Below, one piece after another: positions 28,150 through 36,572 of a DNA stretch of 64,000 nt. Made by a program: the position numbers and the translations under genes. The stretch is from positions 434,001 through 498,000 of the forward strand of contig OZ241384.1 of the NCBI GenBank assembly GCA_965200805.1, in the 5' to 3' direction. This DNA is from MPNP01 sp026709725 (GTDB taxonomy: Bacteria; Pseudomonadota; Alphaproteobacteria; Rhodobacterales; Rhodobacteraceae). The notes under the pieces are model-generated. The model was given only the letters and a program-made list of their open reading frames with translations, made no database searches and was not told the origin of the DNA. Position 1 is the first letter of the stretch; the number at the start of each line of letters is the position of its first letter.

Positions 28150-29609
28150 TGGCGACGGTGAACGCGGCCTCGCTGCGCGAGCGGCTGGACGACTGCCGGG
28201 TCCGGTTCGACGACATCAGGCGGAGGGGAGAGGCGGGCGCGGACACCCTCGCGCTGATCAACGCCCTGTTCCTGCTGCTCGACATCCTGGTGGCGGTGTT
28301 CCTCGAGAGGGCGACGCCGAAGACCAGCGCCAACTCCTCCCTTCCGCCGTCGCAGACGGACGGGGACGGAACCGCACGGCGCGCCGGCGGGGACACAAAC
28401 GGCAAAGGCGCGCAGCCGAACCGGCAGACCGGCGGCAACATGCGCAGGACCACCGTCGAGGAGACGGCCACTGTTGAGGCCTGCGGGACCTGCGGCGCCG
28501 ACCTCTCAGGCGTCGACGCGACCGACCGGGAGCGCCGCGTCCTGTACGACATCGTCTTCGAGACCGTCGAGCGCCGCGTGGACGCCGAGATCAAGGACTG
28601 TCCCGCGTGCCGGGCCCGGACCAGGGGGCGGTTCCCCGACGGCATGCCCGGCCCGCTCCAGTACGGCCCCGGCCTCCAGGCCTTCACCGTCAACCTGCTG
28701 ATCGCGCAGATGCTCTCGCTGAACCGGGCCGTCGCCCTGATCCACGCGACCTGCGGCCTGAAGCTCTCCGAGGCCACCTGCCTGGGCTATGTCCGGCGCC
28801 TTCACGACGCGCTCGGACCGTGGGAGGAGGCCGCCACCGCCATGCTCTTGGAGATGCCGGTGCTGAACGCCGACGAGACATCGCTGCGGGTGGACGGCAG
28901 GAACCACTGGATCCACGTCTGCTCCGGTGGGGACATCACGGTCAAGCGGCTGCACCGCAGGCGCGGAGGCGAGGCCATCGACGACATCGGCATCATCCCC
29001 CGGCACCGGGGCGTCATCGTCCACGACTGCTGGAAGGCCTACCTCACCTACACGAACTGCAAGCACCAGCTGTGCGGCAGCCACCTGCTGCGCGAGCTCC
29101 AGGCCGTGACCGACAGCAACGGCTGGCCGTGGGCCGGGAGGATGCGGAAGCTGCTGCTCATCGCGCGGCGGCAGGTCATGCGACGACCGGACAGGCGGCT
29201 CTCCATGCGGCACTACAGGGTCATCGCGCGGTGCTACGGGGAGATCCTGGAGCGGGGCCGGCGGGAGATGCCCGCGATCCCGAAGCGGGAGAGGGGCCAC
29301 CGCGGACCAGTCGCGAAGTCCGACGCCCACAACCTCCTCGAACGCCTCGCCGCACACCGGGGAAACGTCCTGCGCTTCACGAGGCGCGCCGACACCCCGT
29401 TCTCGAACAACAGGGCGGAGCGGGACATCAGGATGGCCAAGGTTAAGCAGAAGGTGTCAGGCTGCTTCCGCACCGTGGCATTTGCGGAAGCGTACTGCCG
29501 GATATCGAGCTACCTCCAGACCATGACAGCGCGCGGATACAACCCGCTCGTCGCAATCACCATCGCCCTGCAGGAAAAGGCCGTTGACTGCCTCTACGAA
29601 GGTAGCTGA
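28149..29609 (+). CDS. IS66 family transposase (ISBst12-like)
   Basis: 486 residues from ATG 28149. The N-terminal part has a helical segment (LALINALFLLLDILVAVFLE) and the IS66-type PKTSANSSLPPSQ. A zinc-binding pair follows (CGTCGADL and CPACRARTRGRFP). The DDE core shows NADETSLRV, VHDCWKAY and NNRAERDIRMAKVKQKVSGC with the catalytic Glu in RAERD. All key residues are present, so the enzyme looks intact. Confidence 0.95.
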   Translation: MATVNAASLRERLDDCRVRFDDIRRRGEAGADTLALINALFLLLDILVAVFLERATPKTSANSSLPPSQTDGDGTARRAGGDTNGKGAQPNRQTGGNMRRTTVEETATVEACGTCGADLSGVDATDRERRVLYDIVFETVERRVDAEIKDCPACRARTRGRFPDGMPGPLQYGPGLQAFTVNLLIAQMLSLNRAVALIHATCGLKLSEATCLGYVRRLHDALGPWEEAATAMLLEMPVLNADETSLRVDGRNHWIHVCSGGDITVKRLHRRRGGEAIDDIGIIPRHRGVIVHDCWKAYLTYTNCKHQLCGSHLLRELQAVTDSNGWPWAGRMRKLLLIARRQVMRRPDRRLSMRHYRVIARCYGEILERGRREMPAIPKRERGHRGPVAKSDAHNLLERLAAHRGNVLRFTRRADTPFSNNRAERDIRMAKVKQKVSGCFRTVAFAEAYCRISSYLQTMTARGYNPLVAITIALQEKAVDCLYEGS

Positions 29610-29629
29610 TAACGGGGGCAAGTAGTTAC

Positions 29630-29948
29630 CTTTAACTTTTTTGATTTTACGAACATGATCCATGTTTTTGCAAATGTGATCCATGACTTGTCCCGTTTCA
29701 TAATCAACAAATACAATTAAAAGACAGTCCGCCGCGTCTTCGCCTTTGATCTTTGATTCGGAAAGATCAACATATGTTTGTGAATCTGAATGTGCGCCGG
29801 ATTTCTTGGATTTGATCTCAACTTTTCTTCCATCTGGAAAAACACCATCGTAACCGCGTTGGTTTGTCTTTGCTAATTCTATACCAAATTCGGATTTGGC
29901 CCATTTTTCCGCGATTTTGGCGGCTTGATGTCCAGTTAATTTAGTCAA
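29630..29948 (-). pseudogene. Small PD-(D/E)XK nuclease-like gene, interrupted by the IS
   Basis: TTG start at 29948 with AGGAGG eight bases upstream, giving MTKLTGHQAAKIAEKW. The motif GYDGVFPDGRKVEIKSKK has the Asp and Glu-x-Lys spacing of PD-(D/E)XK nucleases (D34, E44, K46). The intact gene would have 121 residues; the IS enters after codon 106 and the present frame runs on into IS sequence to 29457. The start overlaps the stop of the zeta-like gene (TTGA), and the original stop overlapped a DNA methylase start. A small restriction endonuclease partner of that methylase is a reasonable but unproven guess. Confidence 0.65.
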
Positions 29949-30632
29949 CGCTTTCCTCCTGAATAAAGACGAACGGGAAGGGGATTATACACATGAGTTG
30001 ACAGATCTCAAAATACCCAATGATGTTCAGGCACTTGAAGTATCAATGGAGCATGTGGCAAAATTTATTATAGAATACTGATTCTTTTGAACTAATTTAG
30101 ATTCTGTCAACCAGTCGATATAATCCCCAACGGGAATGGGTCCAGCGTTATCAAAAATCAACCATTTATCGACAATTTTCCGATAAATTCTCAGAAAGTT
30201 GCTCCATCCTGATTGAAAGCGACGATGCACAACATCGTCAGGAATATCGTGTCCACCATCAACAACCCGCTGTTGAACACGGAAAACAGCCATGTCCGGC
30301 GTCGGGAGCCGCAGGAAGTACAGCGTCACATGATAGCCGCATGCCTGCCAGCAGGGAATCGAACTGGCATATGCGCGTCCACTCAGAGTGGTCTCAAAGG
30401 CGGAGCTGTTTCCTTTCTGTACATAGTCATTCATCGTCCTGATCATGAGGCACCCCGATCGAAAGGCGGCAAAAGACGGCTGGAACGGGCTTAAACCTGC
30501 TGCGATTGCATCCGCGTTGACAAAGATCGGACAATTGGCCTCCCTGGGGCAGATATTCTATTCAATGGCGAAAGTCGTTTTTCCTGCTCCGTTTGGCCCG
30601 GCGATCATCAGGATCTTCTTCTGTGCGGTCAT
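29945..30632 (-). pseudogene. Zeta-toxin-like P-loop ATPase/kinase, broken
   Basis: ATG 30632 opens MTAQKKILMIAGPNGAGKTT (Walker A) FAIE and meets TAG at 30560-30558. The same frame then continues NCPIFVNADAIAAGLSPFQP, SAFETTLSGRAY, RVVDGGHDIPDDVVHRRFQS and DKWLIFDNAGPIPV, all typical of the zeta-toxin/AAA group. Near the TAG, GAATA is repeated (GAATAGAATA) and one C is extra, a net in-frame gain of six bases. The 3' end is interrupted by the 149-bp element. It starts a coupled operon with the small PD-(D/E)XK gene and a DNA methylase. No antitoxin gene was recognised upstream. Confidence 0.8.
29980..30128. mobile_element. 149-bp MITE-like element, copy 2 (8-bp TSD AACGGGAA)
   Basis: Starts GGGGATTATACACATGAGTT and ends with TCGATATAATCCCC; the ends pair over 25 bp with a few mismatches. 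Perfect 8-bp AACGGGAA flank it at 29972-29979 and 30129-30136. Same length as copy 1. It lies in the last codons of the zeta-like gene: removing it joins IPV to RLYSGGKR and a stop. No transposase is inside; the enzyme that moves it is not in this window. The ends do not match those of the nearby IS66-like element. Confidence 0.92.
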
Positions 30633-30895
30633 GTTTCCATCCTCGCTGAAAGCAACGCCCTGTCAAGGCGCAGTCGCCATGCGGAGAGCCATTGATGTGC
30701 GAACAGGCATGGACCCGATTGATCGCACTCATGACCCCGGATTGGCGCTGAGAGGTCCATCATGCTGCCCTTTGCTCAAGCACATCAGACTTCACTTGCA
30801 GATTTGGAGTGCAGCGATCATGTTGCATGTCAGGTGTGAGATTTGATACTTGCGCCATGGTACCATGGATTTTCTTCAGGGAGAATATAAAGCAG
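30633..30895. other. Spacer between divergent zeta-like gene and sugar-binding protein
   Basis: No protein recognised. It must contain the upstream region of the plus-strand binding-protein gene and of the minus-strand zeta-like gene. Short frames on the minus strand ending at ATGA before the zeta start have no recognisable family. Confidence 0.35.
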
Positions 30896-32182
30896 ATGAA
30901 TTCTCAGAGACCGCTCCGCATTGGCATGGCAATCAGTGCACTCGTGCTGCTTTTTACAACAGCAGTTTCTGCCCAGACAACCATCAGATACATGATGTGG
31001 GACCCGGCCCAGCTTGAAGTCGAGCAGGCCGCGATCGCTGAATTCGAGGTTGCAAATCCCGGTGTGACAGTCGAGATTCAGGCAATGCCTCCCGCGGATT
31101 ACTGGCCCCGTCTCTCGGCACTGGCCGCATCGGGGGATCTGCCGGATGTCTTCGCGATGTCATCGGGTTTTGTCCAAAGCTGGGCTGAGGCCGACAACCT
31201 CGCCGACCTGTCTGCAGTCGTCGATAGTGCTGAGCTTGCGCCCTACTATGAAAGCGCGACCTCGGTTGGGGTCGTCAATGGCGTTCGTGTCGCTTTTCCG
31301 CAGAACTGGGTTGCTCCGGTGATGTATTACAACAAAACAGCTTTTGATGCCGCAGGCATCGAGACACCGCAGCCTGACTGGACCTGGGACGATTTCCTGA
31401 ATGCGGCCAAGGCCCTGACCGTCGATGAAAACGCCGACGGTACGCCGGAACAGTATGGTATGTGGCTCTACGGTCGGTACGCACATGTTGAACCTTGGAT
31501 CTTTCGCAATGGCGGTCGCCTTCTCAACGAAGACAAGACAGCTCTTGATCCGTCACCGGAGGCGATTCGTGCATTGGAGTTTCTGACCTCGCTGGTGAAT
31601 GAGCATGGCGTGGCACCCCCACCGGCAGAAATGGAAGGCATTCGCCAGCAGGATGTGTTCCCGCTTGGCATGGCGGCGATGTGGGTCGATGGATCATGGT
31701 CCATTGCCAACAATCGTGACATCATCGGTGACACGTTCGAGTGGGGCATTGCGCAGGTTCCGATCGGACCGGACGCAACAGATGAGACGGCCCGGGCCTA
31801 TGCGTGGGCCGACATGCTTTCAGTTGCCAAGACCAGCGAAAACCAGGACATTGCCTGGGCTTTCATTCAGCATATGGTGGGACCGGGGCGCTCGGCTTCC
31901 GACTTCCTCGGCGGTAAGGTTCCCGCGTATCGGGCGATCGCCGAAAGTGACGCCTGGCTCGAAGTTGATCAGCAGCCCTCGAACAAGGACTTGCTGCTCA
32001 GCATTGGCGCCCAACCGATCGAGACCGGGTTCTCCAAGGACTGGAGCGCATGGCGTGGTTACGCCGCCGCGGGGACCGGCGGCATGAACGGTGAGCTTGA
32101 TGAGGTCTTCAATGGTCGCAAGGATCTGGATGCGGCCATTGATGCCTTCGTTGCCTACGGCAATGATGTCCTCTCGCGCTGA
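30896..32182 (+). CDS. ABC sugar-binding protein (COG1653-like)
   Basis: 428 residues from ATG 30896 (MNSQRPLRIGMAISALVLLF, cleavage near VSAQ-TTIRYMMWDP). The open frame extends upstream, but the signal peptide and the GGGAGA box fix this start. The mature N-terminus TTIRYMMWDPAQLEVEQAAI and the segment FEVANPGVTVEIQAMP are typical of family 1 sugar-binding proteins. Two permease genes follow. It lacks a neighbouring ATPase; the one at 23983-25068 is the likely partner. Confidence 0.92.
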   Translation: MNSQRPLRIGMAISALVLLFTTAVSAQTTIRYMMWDPAQLEVEQAAIAEFEVANPGVTVEIQAMPPADYWPRLSALAASGDLPDVFAMSSGFVQSWAEADNLADLSAVVDSAELAPYYESATSVGVVNGVRVAFPQNWVAPVMYYNKTAFDAAGIETPQPDWTWDDFLNAAKALTVDENADGTPEQYGMWLYGRYAHVEPWIFRNGGRLLNEDKTALDPSPEAIRALEFLTSLVNEHGVAPPPAEMEGIRQQDVFPLGMAAMWVDGSWSIANNRDIIGDTFEWGIAQVPIGPDATDETARAYAWADMLSVAKTSENQDIAWAFIQHMVGPGRSASDFLGGKVPAYRAIAESDAWLEVDQQPSNKDLLLSIGAQPIETGFSKDWSAWRGYAAAGTGGMNGELDEVFNGRKDLDAAIDAFVAYGNDVLSR

Positions 32183-32327
32183 CAGTATTCAGGGACACCA
32201 CCGGAGCTCCGGCTCCGGTGGCAGCGGGTCAAGGTCCGGGATGGGTATGTCCCGCCCCTTGTGGTAACGTTCTCTGTACGCTTACCTGCCGGCAATCCTC
32301 TTTCTTGCGCCCGCCCTGATCGGGCTG

Positions 32328-33137
32328 GTGGTCTTTCGCCTCATCCCCATCATATGGGCCTTTGTCCTCTCTTTCTATGACTGGCAGATTTTTGACACGC
32401 CCCGGTTTATCGGGCTCGACAATTATGCCCATATCCTGAGCTCGCCCATCGCCACGAAAATCCTGTGGAACACGATCACCTTTGCCCTGATCTATGTTCC
32501 CGGGTCGCTCTGCATCGCACTTGTGCTGGCTGCAATCCTCAACAATTCCCTCCGAATCTCGGTTTTTTTCCGCGGCACATTCTTTTTGCCATTCATCACT
32601 TCAACAGTAGCGGTGACTCTTGCATGGAAGTGGATTTTCTCGACCCGCTTCGGGCTCCTGAACAACGCTCTTGCGGCCATTGGCATTGACGCATCACCGG
32701 CGTGGCTGGCAGATCCGGCCTTTGCGCTTCCGGCGGTTGCAATCGTGTCCATCTGGAAGGATATGGGGTTTTACATGATCCTGTTCCTCGCCGGGCTCCA
32801 GACCATTGATCCTTCGTACTACGAAGCGGCCCGTGTCGATGGCGCACGGCCCGTGCGAAGGTTCTTCAGGATCACTGTACCACTCCTGCTGCGCAGCCTG
32901 TTTTTTGTCCTGATCATCGCGCTTGTGCGTTCAACCCAGACCTTCGAGATCACGTATGCGTTGACCGAAGGCGGGCCGAACAGGGCGTCAACAACGCTTG
33001 CCTATTTCATTTACGAAAACGCCTTCATCCACTTCCAGATGGGCTATGCAGCGGCACTTGCCTATATCCTGTGTGCAATCCTGGCCATCGTGACCTTGAC
33101 CAACTTCCGGATGCGGAAAAGGTGGATTCATGAATAA
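32328..33137 (+). CDS. Sugar ABC transporter permease (MalF/UgpA type), N-terminus disrupted
   Basis: 269 residues from GTG 32328, with the EAA loop YYEAARVDGARPVRRF and normal later helices. The first membrane helix really begins earlier: coding-quality sequence RSLYAYLPAILFLAPALIG lies in frame upstream, reached from ATG 32247 (MSRPLW) but separated by TAA at 32265-32267. One base change (for example CAA to TAA) would explain it. Starting at GTG 32328 would leave only part of helix 1. The gene may therefore be inactive or translated from a non-standard start. It overlaps the next permease by eight bases. Confidence 0.8.
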   Translation: MVFRLIPIIWAFVLSFYDWQIFDTPRFIGLDNYAHILSSPIATKILWNTITFALIYVPGSLCIALVLAAILNNSLRISVFFRGTFFLPFITSTVAVTLAWKWIFSTRFGLLNNALAAIGIDASPAWLADPAFALPAVAIVSIWKDMGFYMILFLAGLQTIDPSYYEAARVDGARPVRRFFRITVPLLLRSLFFVLIIALVRSTQTFEITYALTEGGPNRASTTLAYFIYENAFIHFQMGYAAALAYILCAILAIVTLTNFRMRKRWIHE

Positions 33138-33978
33138 ACCCATGAGCAGGCACCTTATACTCATCGCCCTTTATGGGGTCCTGATTGCCTATGCAGCCCT
33201 GTCGCTGATGCCGTTTGCCTGGATGCTGATCACCAGTTTCAAGACACCCGCAGACCTGTTTCGCCTGCCGCCTGATTTCACACCCACGCTCCTGTCAACG
33301 GACACGCCGTTCAGGAACTATGATCAGGTCTGGACCCAGCGGGATTTCGTGACCTATTTCCGCAATTCCGTTTTTGTGTCCTTCATGGCGGCAATCGGCC
33401 AGGTCTTCACCTGTGCATTGGCCGGCTACGCCTTTGCGCGCCTGCCGCTGCCGGGCAAGAATGCAATTTTTGCCATGATTCTTGCAACGATGTTTGTTCC
33501 GGTCGAGGTGACGATTGTTCCCGAGTTTCTGATCATGCGCTGGCTCGGCTGGCTTGACACCTTCCTGCCTCTGATCGTCCCATCCTTTCTGGTTGGCGCT
33601 TTCGGGACATTCATGCTGCGTGAGTATTTTGCCAGCCTTCCGGATGAGTATGCCGATGCCGCGCGCATGGACGGCGCATCGCAATTCCGCATTTTCTGGC
33701 GGGTCTATCTGCCACTCGCACAACCTGCCCTTGTGTCGGTCTTCGTGATTGCCTTTATCCAGAACTGGGATGAGCTGCTCAGGCCCCTCCTCTACCTCTC
33801 CACACCCGAACTCTACACTGTACCGCTTGGCCTGCTGAGTTTCTTCGGGCAGTATGAAGCCGCCTGGAACGAGCTGATGGCAGGCTCGGTGATTTCGACG
33901 CTTCCGCTCATTCTGATCTATATCCTGACCCAGCGTTATATCCTTGCCGGTTTCTGGGGTGGAGGCGTCAAGGGATAG
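33130..33978 (+). CDS. Sugar ABC transporter permease (MalG/UgpE type)
   Basis: 282 residues, six membrane helices. The periplasmic loop after helix 1 includes PADLFRLPPDFTP, and the EAA loop reads EYADAARMDGASQFRIFWRV (the Glu of EAA replaced by Tyr-Ala-Asp-Ala-Ala spacing, as in many MalG-like proteins). The C-terminus LAGFWGGGVKG is the usual ending. Its ATG lies inside the end of the preceding permease, so translation is probably coupled. Last gene of the second sugar importer. Confidence 0.92.
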   Translation: MNKPMSRHLILIALYGVLIAYAALSLMPFAWMLITSFKTPADLFRLPPDFTPTLLSTDTPFRNYDQVWTQRDFVTYFRNSVFVSFMAAIGQVFTCALAGYAFARLPLPGKNAIFAMILATMFVPVEVTIVPEFLIMRWLGWLDTFLPLIVPSFLVGAFGTFMLREYFASLPDEYADAARMDGASQFRIFWRVYLPLAQPALVSVFVIAFIQNWDELLRPLLYLSTPELYTVPLGLLSFFGQYEAAWNELMAGSVISTLPLILIYILTQRYILAGFWGGGVKG

Positions 33979-34632
33979 CCCGGCAGTTCCGGTTGACAAA
34001 GCCGCGATCCTGCTCCGGGTGCCAGAGCCCGAGACCTGTCAACCAGGGGCCCACGGACATCACAGCATCCTGACCATCTGCAGCATGGCGATGTGTCCTC
34101 ACCGATCCACCAGAGCCGCCTGACCTATCAATATTGGCGACATATATCGGGCATGTTCCTGATAGGATGAGAACAAAATCGTGCAGGCTCTCGAGCAGTT
34201 GCACTCCGATCTCTTGAGAAGACCAGTCGGGGATTCACAGTTTTGGAACCACCCTGCTGCCGATCCAAAAGGCGCTTTCAGCCAGAAATCTTCTTCCCGA
34301 ACAGATTCTCCCATGGCTGACGTTCACTGACATCTTCTGACGATCCCCGGCTCCTGACACCATGCGACCGGTTCAGTCACCTGTATCAGGCGGGTCCGGT
34401 TGTCATTGGCTGACTGAACAGCCGCCGCCAGTCGCCCTGTCACCGCCATCCGGGCCCAGGCGGAATCGAAGCGGTCCGACATGCGGGATATCCGATCCTG
34501 TCACTCCTTGTCGGGAACGTCCGCGCCCTGCGGGACTCTGCAAACCTGGAGTCAACCATATCCCATTGAATGGCCCGCCCTGCCACCCGGGGACATCCAC
34601 ACCGATCCCCTGAGGGTCACCCGGAATCCGGC
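33979..34632. other. Intergenic region, nothing recognised
   Basis: About 650 bp without a supported gene on either strand. Open frames here show no family resemblance and are interrupted. It separates the sugar importer from the tandemly duplicated ATPase region. Confidence 0.4.
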
Positions 34633-34720
34633 GACAGCCTCCGGGGGCATCTTCGAGAGGCTGGCCACCGTGCGCACCGATGGCGATGAGCCCCAGAGCC
34701 AACGGGCCCGATTCGCCCCA

Positions 34721-36295
34721 TCAGGGGATGCCGCCCCACTCCGCCCGCACCTCCAGCAGGTTGCGCGCCTCCCGCCCGCAGGCGATGGCGATCAGGTGGA
34801 CGGGCCCATCGTGGTCCCGGTATCCCTCCGCATACCCCCTCTCCCGCATCTGGGTGAAGGCGGCGTCGAGTGCAGATTCGACATCCTCTTCCGTGTCCGC
34901 CATCTTGAACTCCAGCACGAACACCTGCCCGCCGGTCCGCACCACCATGTCGGCCCGGCCATGGCTGGTGGCCTCTTCCGCGCGGACATCCACCCCGATG
35001 GCGCGGAAGGCCATGTGCAGGAGACCGGCATACCAGGCCTCGTAGCGGGCCAGATCCCCCGTGGCATGCCACTGGTAGGGGATGCCGGCCAGCCAGGCCT
35101 TGAGCGTCTTGGCGAAGCCTTCGAAGTCACCTGTCTCGAGACGGGTACAGAGATCACGGCCCTGGCCCACTGCTTCCGTCACCGCCTTGCCCAGATGCTG
35201 GAGCAGGCCCCGGTTGAGGCTGATGCGCACCTCCTGGTTGGGGTAGTCCAGCTTGTAGAGGGTGTCGAAGCCGTCGCTCTGTTCGTCGGTGATGGTGAGG
35301 TAGCCCGTCTGGAACAGCAGGGCCTTGACATCAATGGCGTCGATCTCGAATGTTGAGACCAGAGACTCGTCAGCGAGGCATCCCTCCAGCTCCATGGGGC
35401 CGACCGATCTGGCCTTGAGGGTCTCGAAGAGGAAGCGCGGGGAGCCGGTCTCGAACCAGTAGGGGCGGAACTCGCGCTTATCCAGCAGCAGCAGGACATC
35501 GAAGGGATTGTAGAGCCGCTCGCCGCCCCGCCAGCTGTAGCCGTTGTACCAGTGCCGGATGGCGTCCCGGTCCAGTCCGTCAAGCTCAGGCGCGAACACC
35601 GTGTCGAGATCGGCATCGGTGTAGCCGCAGATCGCGGCATAACGCGGGTCCAGGCTGATGTCCTTGAGATTGTTGAGATCGGAGAACAGGCTGACCTTGG
35701 AGAACATGCTGACACCGGTGACGAAGACGAAGCGGACATGGGCGGCGCTGTCCTTGATGATGCCGTAGATGCCGCGCAGGGACTCCCGGTTGGCGCGGGC
35801 CCGGTCGGGGTCGTGGAGCGCATCGAGGATCGGCTTGTCATACTCATCCACGAGGACCACGACGCGCTGGCCGGTCGTGTGGTGGAGACGGTCCAGAAGG
35901 TTGCGCAACCGGCGGGGGCCGGTGTCAGAGGATGAGGCCGTTGTGAGGTCGTATTTTCGTTCAGCACTCTCCAGCTGCTCAAGAACGTCCCCTTCGATCT
36001 CCTCGGGCGTGTCATACTTTCCGCCAAAGCTCAGCCGCAGAACGGGGTGGGTCACCGACCAGTCCCAGTGGTCATGGATGGCCAGGCCCCGGAACAGGGC
36101 CTCCTGGCCCGCAAAGAGGGCCCGGAGCGTGTCCACCAAAAGGCTCTTGCCGAAGCGGCGGGGGCGGGAGAGGAAGTAGTGGCGGCCACCCTTCACAAGC
36201 TGCCGGATGAGGGGGGTCTTGTCGACGTAGTAGAAGTCCTCACTTCGGATCGTTGCGAAGTCCTGGATGCCGATGGGCAGGTGGTGTCGGGTCAT
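34721..36295 (-). CDS. AAA-ATPase-like / PD-(D/E)XK protein (PF09820-PF08011 type), copy A
   Basis: 524 residues. The N-terminal AAA-ATPase-like domain begins LPIGIQDFATIRSEDFYYVD and has Walker A SRPRRFGKSLLVDTLRALF near residue 45, then VVVLVDEYDKPILDAL as Walker B. The C-terminal PD-(D/E)XK-like domain shows GRADMVVRTGGQVFVLEFKM with Asp and Glu-x-Lys. Proteins of this build are widespread, multicopy and of unknown function; mobile-element or defence roles have been suggested. Nearly identical to the neighbour at 36573-38138 over the first ~330 residues. Confidence 0.9.
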   Translation of the reverse strand: MTRHHLPIGIQDFATIRSEDFYYVDKTPLIRQLVKGGRHYFLSRPRRFGKSLLVDTLRALFAGQEALFRGLAIHDHWDWSVTHPVLRLSFGGKYDTPEEIEGDVLEQLESAERKYDLTTASSSDTGPRRLRNLLDRLHHTTGQRVVVLVDEYDKPILDALHDPDRARANRESLRGIYGIIKDSAAHVRFVFVTGVSMFSKVSLFSDLNNLKDISLDPRYAAICGYTDADLDTVFAPELDGLDRDAIRHWYNGYSWRGGERLYNPFDVLLLLDKREFRPYWFETGSPRFLFETLKARSVGPMELEGCLADESLVSTFEIDAIDVKALLFQTGYLTITDEQSDGFDTLYKLDYPNQEVRISLNRGLLQHLGKAVTEAVGQGRDLCTRLETGDFEGFAKTLKAWLAGIPYQWHATGDLARYEAWYAGLLHMAFRAIGVDVRAEEATSHGRADMVVRTGGQVFVLEFKMADTEEDVESALDAAFTQMRERGYAEGYRDHDGPVHLIAIACGREARNLLEVRAEWGGIP

Positions 36296-36572
36296 GTTGA
36301 CCGCCTCGTGCTTTGCCGGGTACTCTTCAATTCTCGTGCACGCGCCTTCTTGGATCTCAACTTCATTTCCTTGATGAAATCATAAATGACCTTCACCTCC
36401 TTGACAAATTCGTCATGGGATGCCCTCGACCGATGCGATTCATATCGCCCTGCCACCCTCTGCAATCATGTCTGAAGACAACCTCCAGGGGCATCTTCGA
36501 GAGACTGGCCACCATCCGTACCGAAGACGATGAGCCCCGGAGCCAGCAGGCCCGATCCACCCCCTCACGCAA

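Larger units (their letters stand above)
27344..29629 (+). mobile_element. IS66/ISBst12-like insertion sequence with DNA methylase passenger (8-bp TSD)
   Basis: A 2286-bp element. Its left end GTAACTGCTCACCCCCATGA and the reverse complement of its right end GTAACTACTTGCCCCCGTTA form imperfect inverted repeats. Identical CTTTAACT flank it at 27336-27343 and 29630-29637, the 8-bp duplication expected for the IS66 family. It carries two plus-strand genes, a D12-class adenine methylase and an IS66-type transposase whose start overlaps the methylase stop. No tnpA/tnpB-like genes are present, as in the ISBst12 group. It is visibly more GC-rich than its surroundings, so recent arrival is likely. Confidence 0.92.

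Noticed and set aside
28506..29357. 283-codon minus-strand frame inside the IS
   Set aside because: High GC makes long antisense frames common; the sense strand codes for an intact transposase.
30445..30846. Plus-strand frame of 133 codons upstream of the sugar-binding protein
   Set aside because: It runs antisense through the zeta-like Walker A region and resembles only the reverse of that gene.
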